Origin: Microbacteriaceae bacterium
Lineage (GTDB): Bacteria > Actinomycetota > Actinomycetes > Actinomycetales > Microbacteriaceae
Direction of reading: 5' to 3'
NCBI GenBank assembly: GCA_947378555.1
Contig: CANCKM010000009.1
Coordinates: 1-38,988, forward strand
Length of the DNA: 38,988 bases
In this document: in pieces, positions 1-7,460 of the stretch
Numbering within the stretch: position 1 is the stretch's first letter
Layout: every line of letters begins with the position of its first letter
Position numbers and translations under genes: made by a program
The notes under the pieces: model-generated
Database searches by the model: none
The model's input: only the letters and a program-made list of their open reading frames with translations
What the model was told of the DNA's origin: nothing

Positions 1-898
1 GAACTTCGTCAAGTGACACGGCACGTTCTTCGACCTCGATGCCTCGGTCTCGAATCAGAGTGAGCACCGAATCGCGGGTGATGCCGTGCAAGATTGTGCC
101 GTCTAGCGAAGGGGTGACTACGTGTCCGTCTTTATAGACGAAGAAGAGGTTCATTCCACCGAGCTCTTCGATTTGGGTGCCGGTGTCGGCATCCAAGAAC
201 AAAACCTGGGAACAACCGTTGTCGTAGCCTTCACCCTGTGCTTGCAGTGAAGCGGCATAGTTGCCGCCGGTTTTGGCCTCGCCGGTTCCGTGCCTTCCGG
301 CCCGGGCCGAATCCAGTGCAATCCAAATGGCAATCGGCTTTAGTCCGCCGGTAAAGTAGGGGCCGACGGGGGATGCAATGACGCGGTATTCGGCACGATG
401 CGCTGCCCGAACACCTAAAAAGTTCTCGGCGGCAATCTCAAATGGGCGAATGTAAAGGGTTTTCTCGTTGACCGGTTGAGGAACCCAGGCACCATCAACT
501 TCAATTAGCTTGCGCAGCGACTCTACAAAGACCTCGACCGGCAACTCTGGCAAAGCCATGCGTCTTGCAGAGCGTTGCAAGCGAACGGCATTTGCGGTTG
601 GGCGGAAGGTCCAAATCGACCCATCCTGATGGCGGTAGGCCTTGATTCCCTCAAAGATTTCCTGACCATAATGCAAAACCGCAGACGATGGATCCATGAG
701 TATTGGGCCGTAGGGCTCGACCCGAGCCGAGTGCCAGCCCTTGTCCTTTTCCCAAACCACGATTACCTGGTGATCGGTGAACTTGGTGCCAAACACCGGG
801 TCGGCAAGAATAGCCTCTCGCGCGGCATCTGGAAGCGGGTTATCCGAACGAATAATCTCGAACTCGATCGGGCCCTGTTGGATGCTCTGATCTGCCAT
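1..898 (-). CDS. ilvE: branched-chain-amino-acid aminotransferase (3' end outside window)
   Basis: Reversible transamination of leucine, isoleucine and valine with 2-oxoglutarate; PLP-dependent, cytoplasmic, last step of branched-chain amino acid synthesis. I translated it directly because the stop lies beyond base 1: about 299 residues are present of the roughly 365 usual for the family. The translation starts MADQSIQQGP, contains YGQEIFEGIKAYR at about residues 77-89, and has the PLP lysine in GEAKTGGNY (Lys209), which fits the fold-type IV, long BCAT form found in Actinobacteria. The ATG at 898 is preceded by an AGGAA-type ribosome site in the 35 nt gap after leuB, so leuB and ilvE are probably cotranscribed. 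Truncation is only the window edge. Family assignment is secure. Confidence 0.95.
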   Translation of the reverse strand, partial: MADQSIQQGPIEFEIIRSDNPLPDAAREAILADPVFGTKFTDHQVIVVWEKDKGWHSARVEPYGPILMDPSSAVLHYGQEIFEGIKAYRHQDGSIWTFRPTANAVRLQRSARRMALPELPVEVFVESLRKLIEVDGAWVPQPVNEKTLYIRPFEIAAENFLGVRAAHRAEYRVIASPVGPYFTGGLKPIAIWIALDSARAGRHGTGEAKTGGNYAASLQAQGEGYDNGCSQVLFLDADTGTQIEELGGMNLFFVYKDGHVVTPSLDGTILHGITRDSVLTLIRDRGIEVEERAVSLDEV

Positions 899-933
899 TG
901 ATCGCACTTCTTTCCTAATGCTTTGGTTGAAAA

Positions 934-1971
934 CTAGAGGTTTGCGAAGATGCCTTCGGCAATTTGTCTGGTGCTGCGCTTGGTTGTTCCACGGCTCGCC
1001 AAATCGGCGGCAACCGCGTTTTCTATTCGAGCAGCTGCCACCGGATTGGCCAGGTGATTCAGCAACATGGCGGCCGAGAGAATGGCAGCAGTTGGGTCGG
1101 CAATGTTTTTGCCAGCTATGTCGGGGGCCGAACCATGAACCGGTTCGAACATGCTCGGGAAGTCGCCCTCGGGGTTTATGTTGCCCGAGGCACCCAGACC
1201 AATCCCGCCACCGATGGCCGCTGCCAAGTCGGTAAGGATGTCTCCGAATAGGTTGTCGGTGACAATCACGTCGAAGCGCTGCGGGTCGGTGACCATAAAG
1301 ATTGTTGCCGCATCAATGTGCAGGTAGTCGGCTTTGACCTGCGGGTATTCGAGCGCGACGCGATTAACGATGTTTTGCCAAAGCCAACCGGCGTGCACCA
1401 AAACGTTGTGCTTATGAACCAGCGTCAGTTTTTTGCGGTCGCGCGTGGCTGCCAACTCGAAGGCGTATCTAACGGTTCGCTCAACGCCAAATGCGGTGTT
1501 GACCGAAACCTCGTTTGCCACCTCATGCTCGGTGCCAACCCGAATCGCCCCGCCGTTTCCGACATAAGGCCCTTCGGTTCCTTCGCGAACCACGACGAAG
1601 TCAACGTGACCTGGTTTAGCCAGCGGGCTTTCGACGCCAGGGTACAACTTGGTTGGTCGCAGGTTGATGTAGTGGCTGAACGCGAAGCGCAACTTCAGCA
1701 GCAGCCCACGCTCCAAAACACCAGACGGCACCAATGGGTCGCCGATGGCTCCGAGCAAAATCGCGTCGTGCTCTTTCAACGACTCAAGATCGGCATCGGT
1801 TAGGGTCTCGCCGGTTGCGTGAAAGCGGCGGGCACCCAAATCGTATTCGGTGGTTTCAAAGACGACACCCGAACCTCTGGTAGCCAACTGCATAGCCTCA
1901 AGTGCTATCGCGGTGACCTCAGGCCCAATTCCGTCGCCACCGATTACGGCAATCTTGTATTCACGAGTCAT
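934..1971 (-). CDS. leuB: 3-isopropylmalate dehydrogenase
   Basis: NAD-dependent oxidation and decarboxylation of 3-isopropylmalate to 2-ketoisocaproate, the third step of leucine synthesis; cytoplasmic. The protein has 345 residues, normal for the compact actinobacterial LeuB. Visible motifs are the N-terminal [11 protein letters not shown], the substrate-binding arginine segment [16 protein letters not shown] at about 91-106, [11 protein letters not shown] with the catalytic tyrosine, the metal-binding [12 protein letters not shown], and the NAD-binding [18 protein letters not shown] near the C-terminus. The ATG at 1971 has a GGGAG ribosome site just upstream. It lies 35 nt before ilvE, whose product transaminates the LeuB product to leucine, so the pair forms the end of the pathway. 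Isocitrate or tartrate dehydrogenase are relatives, but the arginine segment and neighbour favour LeuB. Confidence 0.96.
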   Translation of the reverse strand: MTREYKIAVIGGDGIGPEVTAIALEAMQLATRGSGVVFETTEYDLGARRFHATGETLTDADLESLKEHDAILLGAIGDPLVPSGVLERGLLLKLRFAFSHYINLRPTKLYPGVESPLAKPGHVDFVVVREGTEGPYVGNGGAIRVGTEHEVANEVSVNTAFGVERTVRYAFELAATRDRKKLTLVHKHNVLVHAGWLWQNIVNRVALEYPQVKADYLHIDAATIFMVTDPQRFDVIVTDNLFGDILTDLAAAIGGGIGLGASGNINPEGDFPSMFEPVHGSAPDIAGKNIADPTAAILSAAMLLNHLANPVAAARIENAVAADLASRGTTKRSTRQIAEGIFANL

Positions 1972-2031
1972 TTCCGGCTCCCAGAGAGTTGTTTGTTCAA
2001 CTTTACCCGCATTGCCCGCGCCAGTCGGGGC

Positions 2032-2640
2032 TCAGCGCCGCGTGGCTTTTAGAACTACAACGGTCGATGGCTTGAAGCCGTCTTTGGTTTGCACCAGCCC
2101 ATCGCGGTTGGTTAGCACTTCGATTTCAATCGGCTGACCCTCAAGAATTTCGGTCAAACTTTGAACCGTGGGCAAGACGGCCGGGTCTTGTGGGCCACCG
2201 TAGCCAATGTTTTGATTTTCACCGGCGTGCCAGACGCCAAAAAGCACGCCACCGGGTTTGATGTTGGAAATTAAACGATGGATAGCCTGTTGCAGCGCTG
2301 ACTTCTCAATTTGCAGATAACCAATCAGCCCTAGGTCAACCGGCGCTAGTTTGGATTCAAAATCGGCACCGCTGGCAACGTTTCCGAGACAAAGATCGGC
2401 AACGCCACGTTCCTCGGCAAACTTCAGAAACTTTGCGATTGCAATGGCCGAAAAATCGATGTCCTCGACCTTCCAGCCGCGTTCGGCTAACCAGACAGCA
2501 TTTCGGCCTTCGCCACCGGCTAAATCAATGGCCGTTCCAGCTTCGAGTGGCTCGAGGTATTCCTTGACGAACATGTTCACGTTGCCGGTGTAAACCAGCC
2601 CTTCGGTGTCGTACTTTTTGTTCCAATATTCAGCATCCAT
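2032..2640 (-). CDS. class I SAM-dependent methyltransferase
   Basis: Predicted SAM-dependent methyltransferase of 202 residues; substrate unknown. The start MDAEYWNKKY is typical of small TehB/thiopurine-type methyltransferases. Motif I, AIDLAGGEGRNAVWLAERGW at about 39-58, forms the SAM-binding glycine loop, followed by an acidic residue in VEDIDFS at the end of strand 2. A further in-frame TTG at 2652 would add four residues; I prefer the ATG at 2640 because family members start at this point, though neither start has a strong ribosome site. It lies 60 nt upstream of leuB on the same strand and may share that transcript, but its role in leucine synthesis is not implied. It is divergent from the rhodanese cluster. 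TehB-like tellurite or thiol methylation is a guess only. Confidence 0.85.
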   Translation of the reverse strand: MDAEYWNKKYDTEGLVYTGNVNMFVKEYLEPLEAGTAIDLAGGEGRNAVWLAERGWKVEDIDFSAIAIAKFLKFAEERGVADLCLGNVASGADFESKLAPVDLGLIGYLQIEKSALQQAIHRLISNIKPGGVLFGVWHAGENQNIGYGGPQDPAVLPTVQSLTEILEGQPIEIEVLTNRDGLVQTKDGFKPSTVVVLKATRR

Positions 2641-2667
2641 CGTTCTATTCAATCAGTTGGCAAGTTC

Positions 2668-2707
2668 TCTAGTTGAACGGGCAATGAAGTGGCAAACTTG
2701 AACTAGA
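2668..2707. promoter_or_regulatory. inverted repeat between methyltransferase and rhodanese genes
   Basis: TCTAGTT at 2668-2674 and its exact complement AACTAGA at 2701-2707 are separated by 26 nt, with centres about 33 bp (three helical turns) apart, in the divergent 93-nt gap. This could be an operator pair for the sulfur cluster. Seven-base arms in an intergenic region can occur by chance, and I see no convincing -35/-10 pair beside them. Confidence 0.25.
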
Positions 2708-2733
2708 ACATAACTAAATGAAAGGCGGCCAAC

Positions 2734-3051
2734 ATGGCAACCGAAGTAACCGTTTCTGACCTGGCGCTAGCACTGCAAGACAATGCTTGGCTTTTGGATG
2801 TGCGCGAGGACGACGAATGGGAAGACGGTCACGTGCCAAACGCCCACCACATTCCGCTAAACCAGTTGCCGGACCTCTTTCACAACGTTGCCGATGACGA
2901 GCGCGTGTTCGTAATTTGCCGCTCGGGCGCCCGCAGCCAGACCGCGGCCGACTTTTTGCTGAGCAAGGGAATCGATTGCGTTTCGGTTTCGGGCGGAACT
3001 CAGGGTTGGATTGATTCGGGTCGCCCAATCTCTTACGAACCAAGTCTCTAA
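2734..3051 (+). CDS. rhodanese-like sulfurtransferase, single domain
   Basis: Small single-domain rhodanese, 105 residues, expected to carry a persulfide on its catalytic cysteine and transfer sulfane sulfur to a thiol acceptor in the cytoplasm. Visible are the LDVREDDEWEDGHVPNAHHI segment (about 21-40) and the active-site loop CRSGARS with Cys62, followed by VSGGTQGW near the C-terminus. There is no signal peptide. An AAAGG ribosome site sits 10 nt before the ATG. It is the first gene of a plus-strand group with a second rhodanese and a CoA-disulfide-reductase-like flavoprotein, which suggests persulfide or polysulfide handling. GlpE/PspE-type thiosulfate sulfurtransferase is an alternative. 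Family is clear, the physiological donor is not. Confidence 0.92.
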   Translation: MATEVTVSDLALALQDNAWLLDVREDDEWEDGHVPNAHHIPLNQLPDLFHNVADDERVFVICRSGARSQTAADFLLSKGIDCVSVSGGTQGWIDSGRPISYEPSL

Positions 3052-3098
3052 AAAGCAAGCCTCTAAAGAGCAAAGCCTCTGAAGAGCAAGGTCTCCAA
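3041..3098 (+). repeat. short imperfect tandem repeat (about 16 bp) over the rhodanese stop codon
   Basis: Four imperfect copies of a unit resembling AGAGCAAAGCCTCTGA run from the last codons of the first rhodanese gene through the gap: a partial copy ending at the stop (3041-3051), then 3052-3066, 3067-3082 and 3083-3098. Each copy carries CTCTAA, CTCTGA or CTCCAA at its end. It looks like slippage duplication of the gene's 3' end. No fold of terminator type is apparent. Confidence 0.65.
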
Positions 3099-3130
3099 AT
3101 AAACAACTAATTCGAATCGGGGGGTTCAAA

Positions 3131-3466
3131 ATGGGCAACGTCAGCAATCTGTTTAAGAAAAAGCACAAGAACATTTCGGCATTGGCGGCGCATGACAAGT
3201 TAGAAGGCGGCGCCGTCATGGTCGATGTTCGTGAATACGACGAATACAAAGTCGGGCACGTGGCCGGCGCAAAGAATCTGCCGATTGGCGAACTTCACCG
3301 AGCAGGTCAGATTCTTGACAAAGACCTAGAGCTGCTGGTGATTTGCCAGCATGGTTCCAAGTCGGCCAAGGCTGCAAAAACCCTCAGGGCTCAGGGGTAC
3401 AAGGCCGTCAACGTGGCCGGTGGCACTTCGGCCTGGAGTAGTTTTGGGCTACCAATGAGTAAATAA
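3131..3466 (+). CDS. rhodanese-like sulfurtransferase, single domain
   Basis: Second stand-alone rhodanese, 111 residues, with a basic N-terminal stretch (LFKKKHKNIS) before the domain. Diagnostic segments are VMVDVREYDEYKVGHVAGA (about 29-47), the catalytic loop CQHGSKS with Cys72, and VAGGTSAW near the end. The loop differs from that of the preceding rhodanese (CRSGARS), so donor or acceptor preference probably differs; the two are not recent duplicates. It sits 80 nt after the first rhodanese and 16 nt before the flavoprotein gene, consistent with one transcript. The N-terminus is too short and charged for a signal peptide, so I place it in the cytoplasm. The domain is secure, its specific role inferred from context. 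Confidence 0.92.
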   Translation: MGNVSNLFKKKHKNISALAAHDKLEGGAVMVDVREYDEYKVGHVAGAKNLPIGELHRAGQILDKDLELLVICQHGSKSAKAAKTLRAQGYKAVNVAGGTSAWSSFGLPMSK

Positions 3467-3482
3467 CTAACATGAAAGCAAA

Positions 3483-5120
3483 ATGCGAGTACTAATAATC
3501 GGCGGAGTCGCCGGCGGAATGTCAGCGGCAACTCGGCTAAGAAGGCTCGATGAATCTGCCGAAATCGTTGTTTACGAAATGGGTGAACACGTAAGTTACG
3601 CAAACTGCGGTCTTCCCTATTTTGTGAGCGGTGTCATTTCAAACCGCGACGATTTGCTCTTGCAAACCCCGGAATCGCTGTGGCGCAGATTTCGCATCGA
3701 GGTGAAAAACCTATCTAAGGTTCAGTCAATCGACCCGGAAGCTCAAACAATCACGGTGAAGAATCTCGCGAGCGGTGAGGTTTACGAAGATAGCTACGAC
3801 AAGTTGATTATCAGCACCGGCGCCAAGCCTCGCGTGTTGGACCTGCCTGGATTTAGTCGAGCCCTCACCCTGCGAAACGTCACCGACGCCGATCGAGTGC
3901 GCGCCGAGGCAACCGAGGCCGGGCAAACCACGGCGGCAATAATCGGTGGCGGTTTCATCGGCATCGAGTTGGCCGAGAACCTGCGTGAGCTCGGTTTGCA
4001 AACCTCAATCGTGCATCGCGGCGCAAGTTTGCTGGCTCATTTCGACATCGAAATGATTGAACCGTTGCAGCAGCGCCTCGAGGAACACGGGGTCAAACTT
4101 TTTCTAAACGCTCAGCCGGTTTCTGCCGAAGCCAATCAAGTTTTGCTCGCCGACGGGGGCGTGGTTGACGCCGCCATCCTGATTTCAGCCGCCGGCGTGA
4201 TTCCCGATAATCAGTTAGCCAAGAAAGCCGGTCTTCGCATCGGCAAAACCGGTGGCCTGTGGGTAGACGAGCAACAGCGCACCAGCGAACCAGACATTTT
4301 TGCAGCCGGCGACGCGGTTGAAAAACTCGGCCTGCTGACCGGAGAAGAAGCGTTGGTTCCCCTTGCCAACCTTGCCAACCGCCACGGTCGGCTAGCGGCC
4401 GATGCCATAGCCGGCCTAGCTGTCAGCGCGCGGCCCGCACTTTCAACGGCAATCATTGGCGCTTTCGGTTTGGCAGCGGCAATAACCGGGCTCAACGAAC
4501 GGCAGGCCGAAGCCGCCGGCATTGACTATCAGGTGATTCACCTGCATCCATCGAGTCATGCCGGTTATTACCCGGGCGCCAAACGCATCTCGCTCAAGGT
4601 GCTTTTCGAGGCCGAATCCGGTTTGCTGATCGGGGCGCAGGCTACCGGTGAAGACGGCGTCGATAAGCGCATCGACATTATTTCGACGGCGATTTCTGGC
4701 GGCTTAACCGTTGATGAGCTGATGGATCTTGAACTCAGCTATGCACCGCAGTTCGGTTCGGCGAAGGACGCCGTCAACCAGGCCGGCTACGTCGGCAACA
4801 ACGTGCTCAGTGGCCGCACCCCTACTCTGCAGTGGCATGAGCTGGCTGCCGAGTTAGCTTCTGGTGCAACCTTGGTTGACGTGCGATCGAGCACCGAACA
4901 TGCCGCCGGAGGAATACCAAACTCACTGAACATTTCGGTTGATGAGTTACGCGAACGCATGGCCGAGTTGCCGGCCGGCGACCTCGTGGTGCACTGCCAG
5001 GTTGGCCAGCGCGGCCACATCGCAACGCAAATCTTGTTGGCTTCCGGTCGATCCGTCAAAAACCTCGACGGCGGCTACCTCACTTGGAAAGCGGCGATGG
5101 ATGCGGTTGCCCGCAGCTAA
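3483..5120 (+). CDS. CoA-disulfide / persulfide reductase with C-terminal rhodanese domain
   Basis: Flavoprotein of the pyridine-nucleotide disulfide reductase superfamily, 545 residues, fused to a rhodanese domain. The N-terminal FAD loop is LIIGGVAGGMSAATRLRRL; the single redox cysteine is in SYANCGLPY (Cys42), the arrangement of CoA-disulfide reductases. A second nucleotide loop, IIGGGFIGIELAENL (about 153-167), binds NAD(P)H, and IFAAGDAVE is the second FAD motif. The rhodanese domain covers about 455-545 with its catalytic cysteine in HCQVGQRG (Cys505). This layout matches known CoADR-RHD and Npsr enzymes that use CoA to reduce per- and polysulfides. The two upstream rhodaneses could supply sulfane sulfur. 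Activity on CoA disulfide versus persulfide cannot be told from sequence. It ends 9 nt before the convergent serA stop, with no terminator visible. Confidence 0.93.
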   Translation: MRVLIIGGVAGGMSAATRLRRLDESAEIVVYEMGEHVSYANCGLPYFVSGVISNRDDLLLQTPESLWRRFRIEVKNLSKVQSIDPEAQTITVKNLASGEVYEDSYDKLIISTGAKPRVLDLPGFSRALTLRNVTDADRVRAEATEAGQTTAAIIGGGFIGIELAENLRELGLQTSIVHRGASLLAHFDIEMIEPLQQRLEEHGVKLFLNAQPVSAEANQVLLADGGVVDAAILISAAGVIPDNQLAKKAGLRIGKTGGLWVDEQQRTSEPDIFAAGDAVEKLGLLTGEEALVPLANLANRHGRLAADAIAGLAVSARPALSTAIIGAFGLAAAITGLNERQAEAAGIDYQVIHLHPSSHAGYYPGAKRISLKVLFEAESGLLIGAQATGEDGVDKRIDIISTAISGGLTVDELMDLELSYAPQFGSAKDAVNQAGYVGNNVLSGRTPTLQWHELAAELASGATLVDVRSSTEHAAGGIPNSLNISVDELRERMAELPAGDLVVHCQVGQRGHIATQILLASGRSVKNLDGGYLTWKAAMDAVARS

Positions 5121-5129
5121 GTTTCTGCC

Positions 5130-6719
5130 TTAGACCGTTAGGTCTACCGCCTTCATTACGTCGGCTTCGATTGCGACCCTGACCTGCTCTAGAACTTCTG
5201 GAGCCACCTTGGAATCCACGGTGATTACCGAGAGTGCTCGGCCACCCTTGGCGTTTCGGGCAATCTGCATTCCGGCGATGTTCACGTTGTTGTCGGCGAA
5301 GGCCTTGCCGTAAATCGCGACGATTCCTGGGCGATCGGTGTAAACCATGAGAACCAGGTGCTCGGCCATAGCCAACTCAACGTCGTAGCCGTTGATGTTC
5401 ACAATCTTCTGGTGAAGCTTAGGGCCAATCACGGTTCCCGATACCGAAGCTGTGGTGCCATCAGACAGGGTTGCCTTGATGGTGGTCACGTTGCGATACT
5501 CGTCGCTGTTGGTGTCTACGGTTAGTTTGACGTCGACACCGCGGGCCTGAGCCAAAAGCGGAGCGTTCACATAGGAAACCTGCTCGGTTACTGCGTTCTG
5601 GAAGAAGCCCTTGAGGCCGGCTAGCTTGAGCACCGAAACATCGTGCGCCGCAATCTCACCGCGCACCTCAACCTCGATGGCCGCAACGCTGCCGCCCGAG
5701 ATGCCGAACAAGATTTGACCCAGGTTCTCCATCAACGAGATTCCAGGCTTTACCGAGGAATCGATAACTCCACCGGCTACGTTTACGGCGTCTGGAACGA
5801 GGTCGCCGGCCAGAGCCAGGCGAACCGACTTGGCAACCGAAATACCGGCCTTTTCCTGTGCCTCATCGGTTGATGCGCCCAGGTGCGGGGTGACAACGAT
5901 GTTTGAAAGCTCAAGCAGTGGCGAGCCGGTCGGTGGCTCCGAAACGAAAACGTCTAGCCCGGCTCCGGCGATGCGGCCGGTCTTCAGCGCGGCATAGAGC
6001 GCTGCTTCGTCGATGATGCCACCGCGTGAACAGTTGACGATTCGAAGGTTTGGCTTGGCAATGGCGAACTGTGCCTCGCCAATCATTCCGGTGGTCTCTG
6101 GAGTTTTTGGAATGTGAATGGTGATGAAGTCAGACTGAGCCATAACTTCTTCGAGTGTCGCTAGCTTTACGCCAAGTTGCTCGGCGCGAGTCGGGGTCAC
6201 GTACGGGTCGTAGCCGATGATGTTGACACCAAAGCCGGCTAGCCGTTCTGCAACGAGGGCACCGATGCGGCCAAGGCCAACGATGCCGATGGTCTTTTCA
6301 AAGAACTCGACTCCGGTGAACTTTGAGCGCTTCCACTCCCCAGCCTTCAAAGATGCGTTGGCATCTGGAATGTGGCGCGCGAGGGCAAACATTTGCCCGA
6401 TGGCAAGTTCGGCGGCTGAAATAACGTTGGAAGTTGGTGCGTTGACCACCATTACACCGGCTGCTGTTGCGGCCTTGATGTCAACGTTGTCTAGGCCAAC
6501 TCCGGCGCGAGCCACGACCTTCAGGCGCGGTGCGGCAGCAATCGCCTCAGCGTCAACCTGAGTCGCCGAGCGAACGAGAATCGCATCCGCGGTGGCTAGT
6601 GCCTCAAGCAAAGCGACACGGTCGGTGCCATCGACGTTTCGCACCTCAAAGTCAGGCCCGAGAGCCTCAACGGTTGCGGGTGAAAGTTCTTCGGCGATTA
6701 CGACAATTGGCTTGGTCAA
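5130..6719 (-). CDS. serA: D-3-phosphoglycerate dehydrogenase, long form with ASB and ACT domains
   Basis: NAD-dependent oxidation of 3-phosphoglycerate to 3-phosphohydroxypyruvate, first committed step of serine synthesis. The 529-residue protein is the long form known from Mycobacterium: substrate-binding domain, Rossmann core with GIVGLGRIGALVAERLAGFG, catalytic arginine in NCSRGGIID, glutamate in FVSEPP and histidine in VTPHLGASTDEAQ, then an intervening ASB domain and a C-terminal ACT domain (HLVLMVYTDRPGIVAIYGKA) that usually mediates serine feedback. The start is a TTG: an ATG does not exist in frame nearby and a GAGGA ribosome site lies about 10 nt upstream. It is transcribed alone and meets the flavoprotein gene head-on with a 9-nt gap. 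Assignment is secure. Confidence 0.97.
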   Translation of the reverse strand: MTKPIVVIAEELSPATVEALGPDFEVRNVDGTDRVALLEALATADAILVRSATQVDAEAIAAAPRLKVVARAGVGLDNVDIKAATAAGVMVVNAPTSNVISAAELAIGQMFALARHIPDANASLKAGEWKRSKFTGVEFFEKTIGIVGLGRIGALVAERLAGFGVNIIGYDPYVTPTRAEQLGVKLATLEEVMAQSDFITIHIPKTPETTGMIGEAQFAIAKPNLRIVNCSRGGIIDEAALYAALKTGRIAGAGLDVFVSEPPTGSPLLELSNIVVTPHLGASTDEAQEKAGISVAKSVRLALAGDLVPDAVNVAGGVIDSSVKPGISLMENLGQILFGISGGSVAAIEVEVRGEIAAHDVSVLKLAGLKGFFQNAVTEQVSYVNAPLLAQARGVDVKLTVDTNSDEYRNVTTIKATLSDGTTASVSGTVIGPKLHQKIVNINGYDVELAMAEHLVLMVYTDRPGIVAIYGKAFADNNVNIAGMQIARNAKGGRALSVITVDSKVAPEVLEQVRVAIEADVMKAVDLTV

Positions 6720-6871
6720 TATAAATTCATCCTCAAAAAGGGGCGGTTGCCTAGATTGGCAATTTTGGCCGGCTGCAACGGCGGTGCTTAAAGTCTATCG
6801 ATTGAACGCTCCGGATGGGGTTATGGCTTCCATTGAATCCCGAATTGGGCCACTCAAACTAGGCTGTTCAG

Positions 6872-7405
6872 ATGATAGAAGTTGTGTTTTACGCCGCAGT
6901 TAGCAGAGACGGCTTTTTGGCCGCACCAAATGGCGACATGGCTTGGGCCGAGAAATACCTAACAGGCGATGAAGACTATGGATACTTCTCGCTCGTGCAG
7001 TCCTGCACCTCGATTCTGATGGGTCGGCGCACCTTTGATTTCGAACTCGAGGCAATCGGTGACATGGAGCGCATCCTGCCCACCTATGTGCTCACCAATG
7101 AGCCACTTCGCTTTGATGGCCTCAAGACAAGAGACATCACCTTCATCGCCGGCGACATGGGAATGATCATCGACCTAATCGAGAGCAAACACCCGGGGCA
7201 GATTTTTGTGGCCGGCGGCGCCGATGTGGTTTCGCAGCTGATCCTTGCCGATCGACTCACCCAGATTCGGCTCTTCGAATGCCCCGAAGATCTGGGTGCC
7301 GGCACCAGCTTGTTTGCCGAGGGGGTCAGCCTGGCAGGTTTCGATCTTCTCGAGACCAAGGAATACTCCTCTGGTCTAGTCGAGCGTCGATACCGCCTTA
7401 AATAA
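6872..7405 (+). CDS. dihydrofolate reductase family protein (RibD C-terminal-like)
   Basis: Predicted NADPH-binding reductase of the DHFR/RibD-C superfamily, 177 residues, cytoplasmic, substrate unknown. It begins MIEVVFYAAVSRDGFLAAPN, a strand followed by the SxDGF motif typical of the YwjB/YyaP group; SILMGRRTFD (about 48-57) and IFVAGGADVVSQLI (about 110-123) form the nucleotide-binding parts, with the latter glycine pair conserved in DHFR-like folds. It is not a canonical folA: length and motif spacing fit the uncharacterised RibD-C branch, and no thyA lies nearby. It stands alone on the plus strand between serA (divergent) and the helicase (convergent), and its transcript should end at the hairpin at 7407-7446. 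Confidence 0.85.
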   Translation: MIEVVFYAAVSRDGFLAAPNGDMAWAEKYLTGDEDYGYFSLVQSCTSILMGRRTFDFELEAIGDMERILPTYVLTNEPLRFDGLKTRDITFIAGDMGMIIDLIESKHPGQIFVAGGADVVSQLILADRLTQIRLFECPEDLGAGTSLFAEGVSLAGFDLLETKEYSSGLVERRYRLK

Positions 7406-7406
7406 A

Positions 7407-7446
7407 AATCCCGCCAACCCTCGTTTTACCGAGGATCAGCGGGATT
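7407..7446. terminator. bidirectional intrinsic terminator
   Basis: An outer stem AATCCCGC / GCGGGATT (7407-7414 with 7439-7446) encloses an inner CCTCG / CGAGG stem and a TTTTAC loop. It lies between the convergent reductase and helicase genes. T-rich flank follows on the plus side (TTCTTG) and a TTTTTATTT run on the minus side, so the stronger direction is minus, ending the helicase mRNA. Confidence 0.85.
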
Positions 7447-7460
7447 CTTGACCTTAGCTT

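Noticed and set aside
6717-6731. Tiny upstream ORF ending at the serA TTG (ATGAATTTATATTGA)
   Set aside because: GAGG directly abuts its ATG, too close to act as a ribosome site for it; the same GAGGA is well spaced for the serA TTG.
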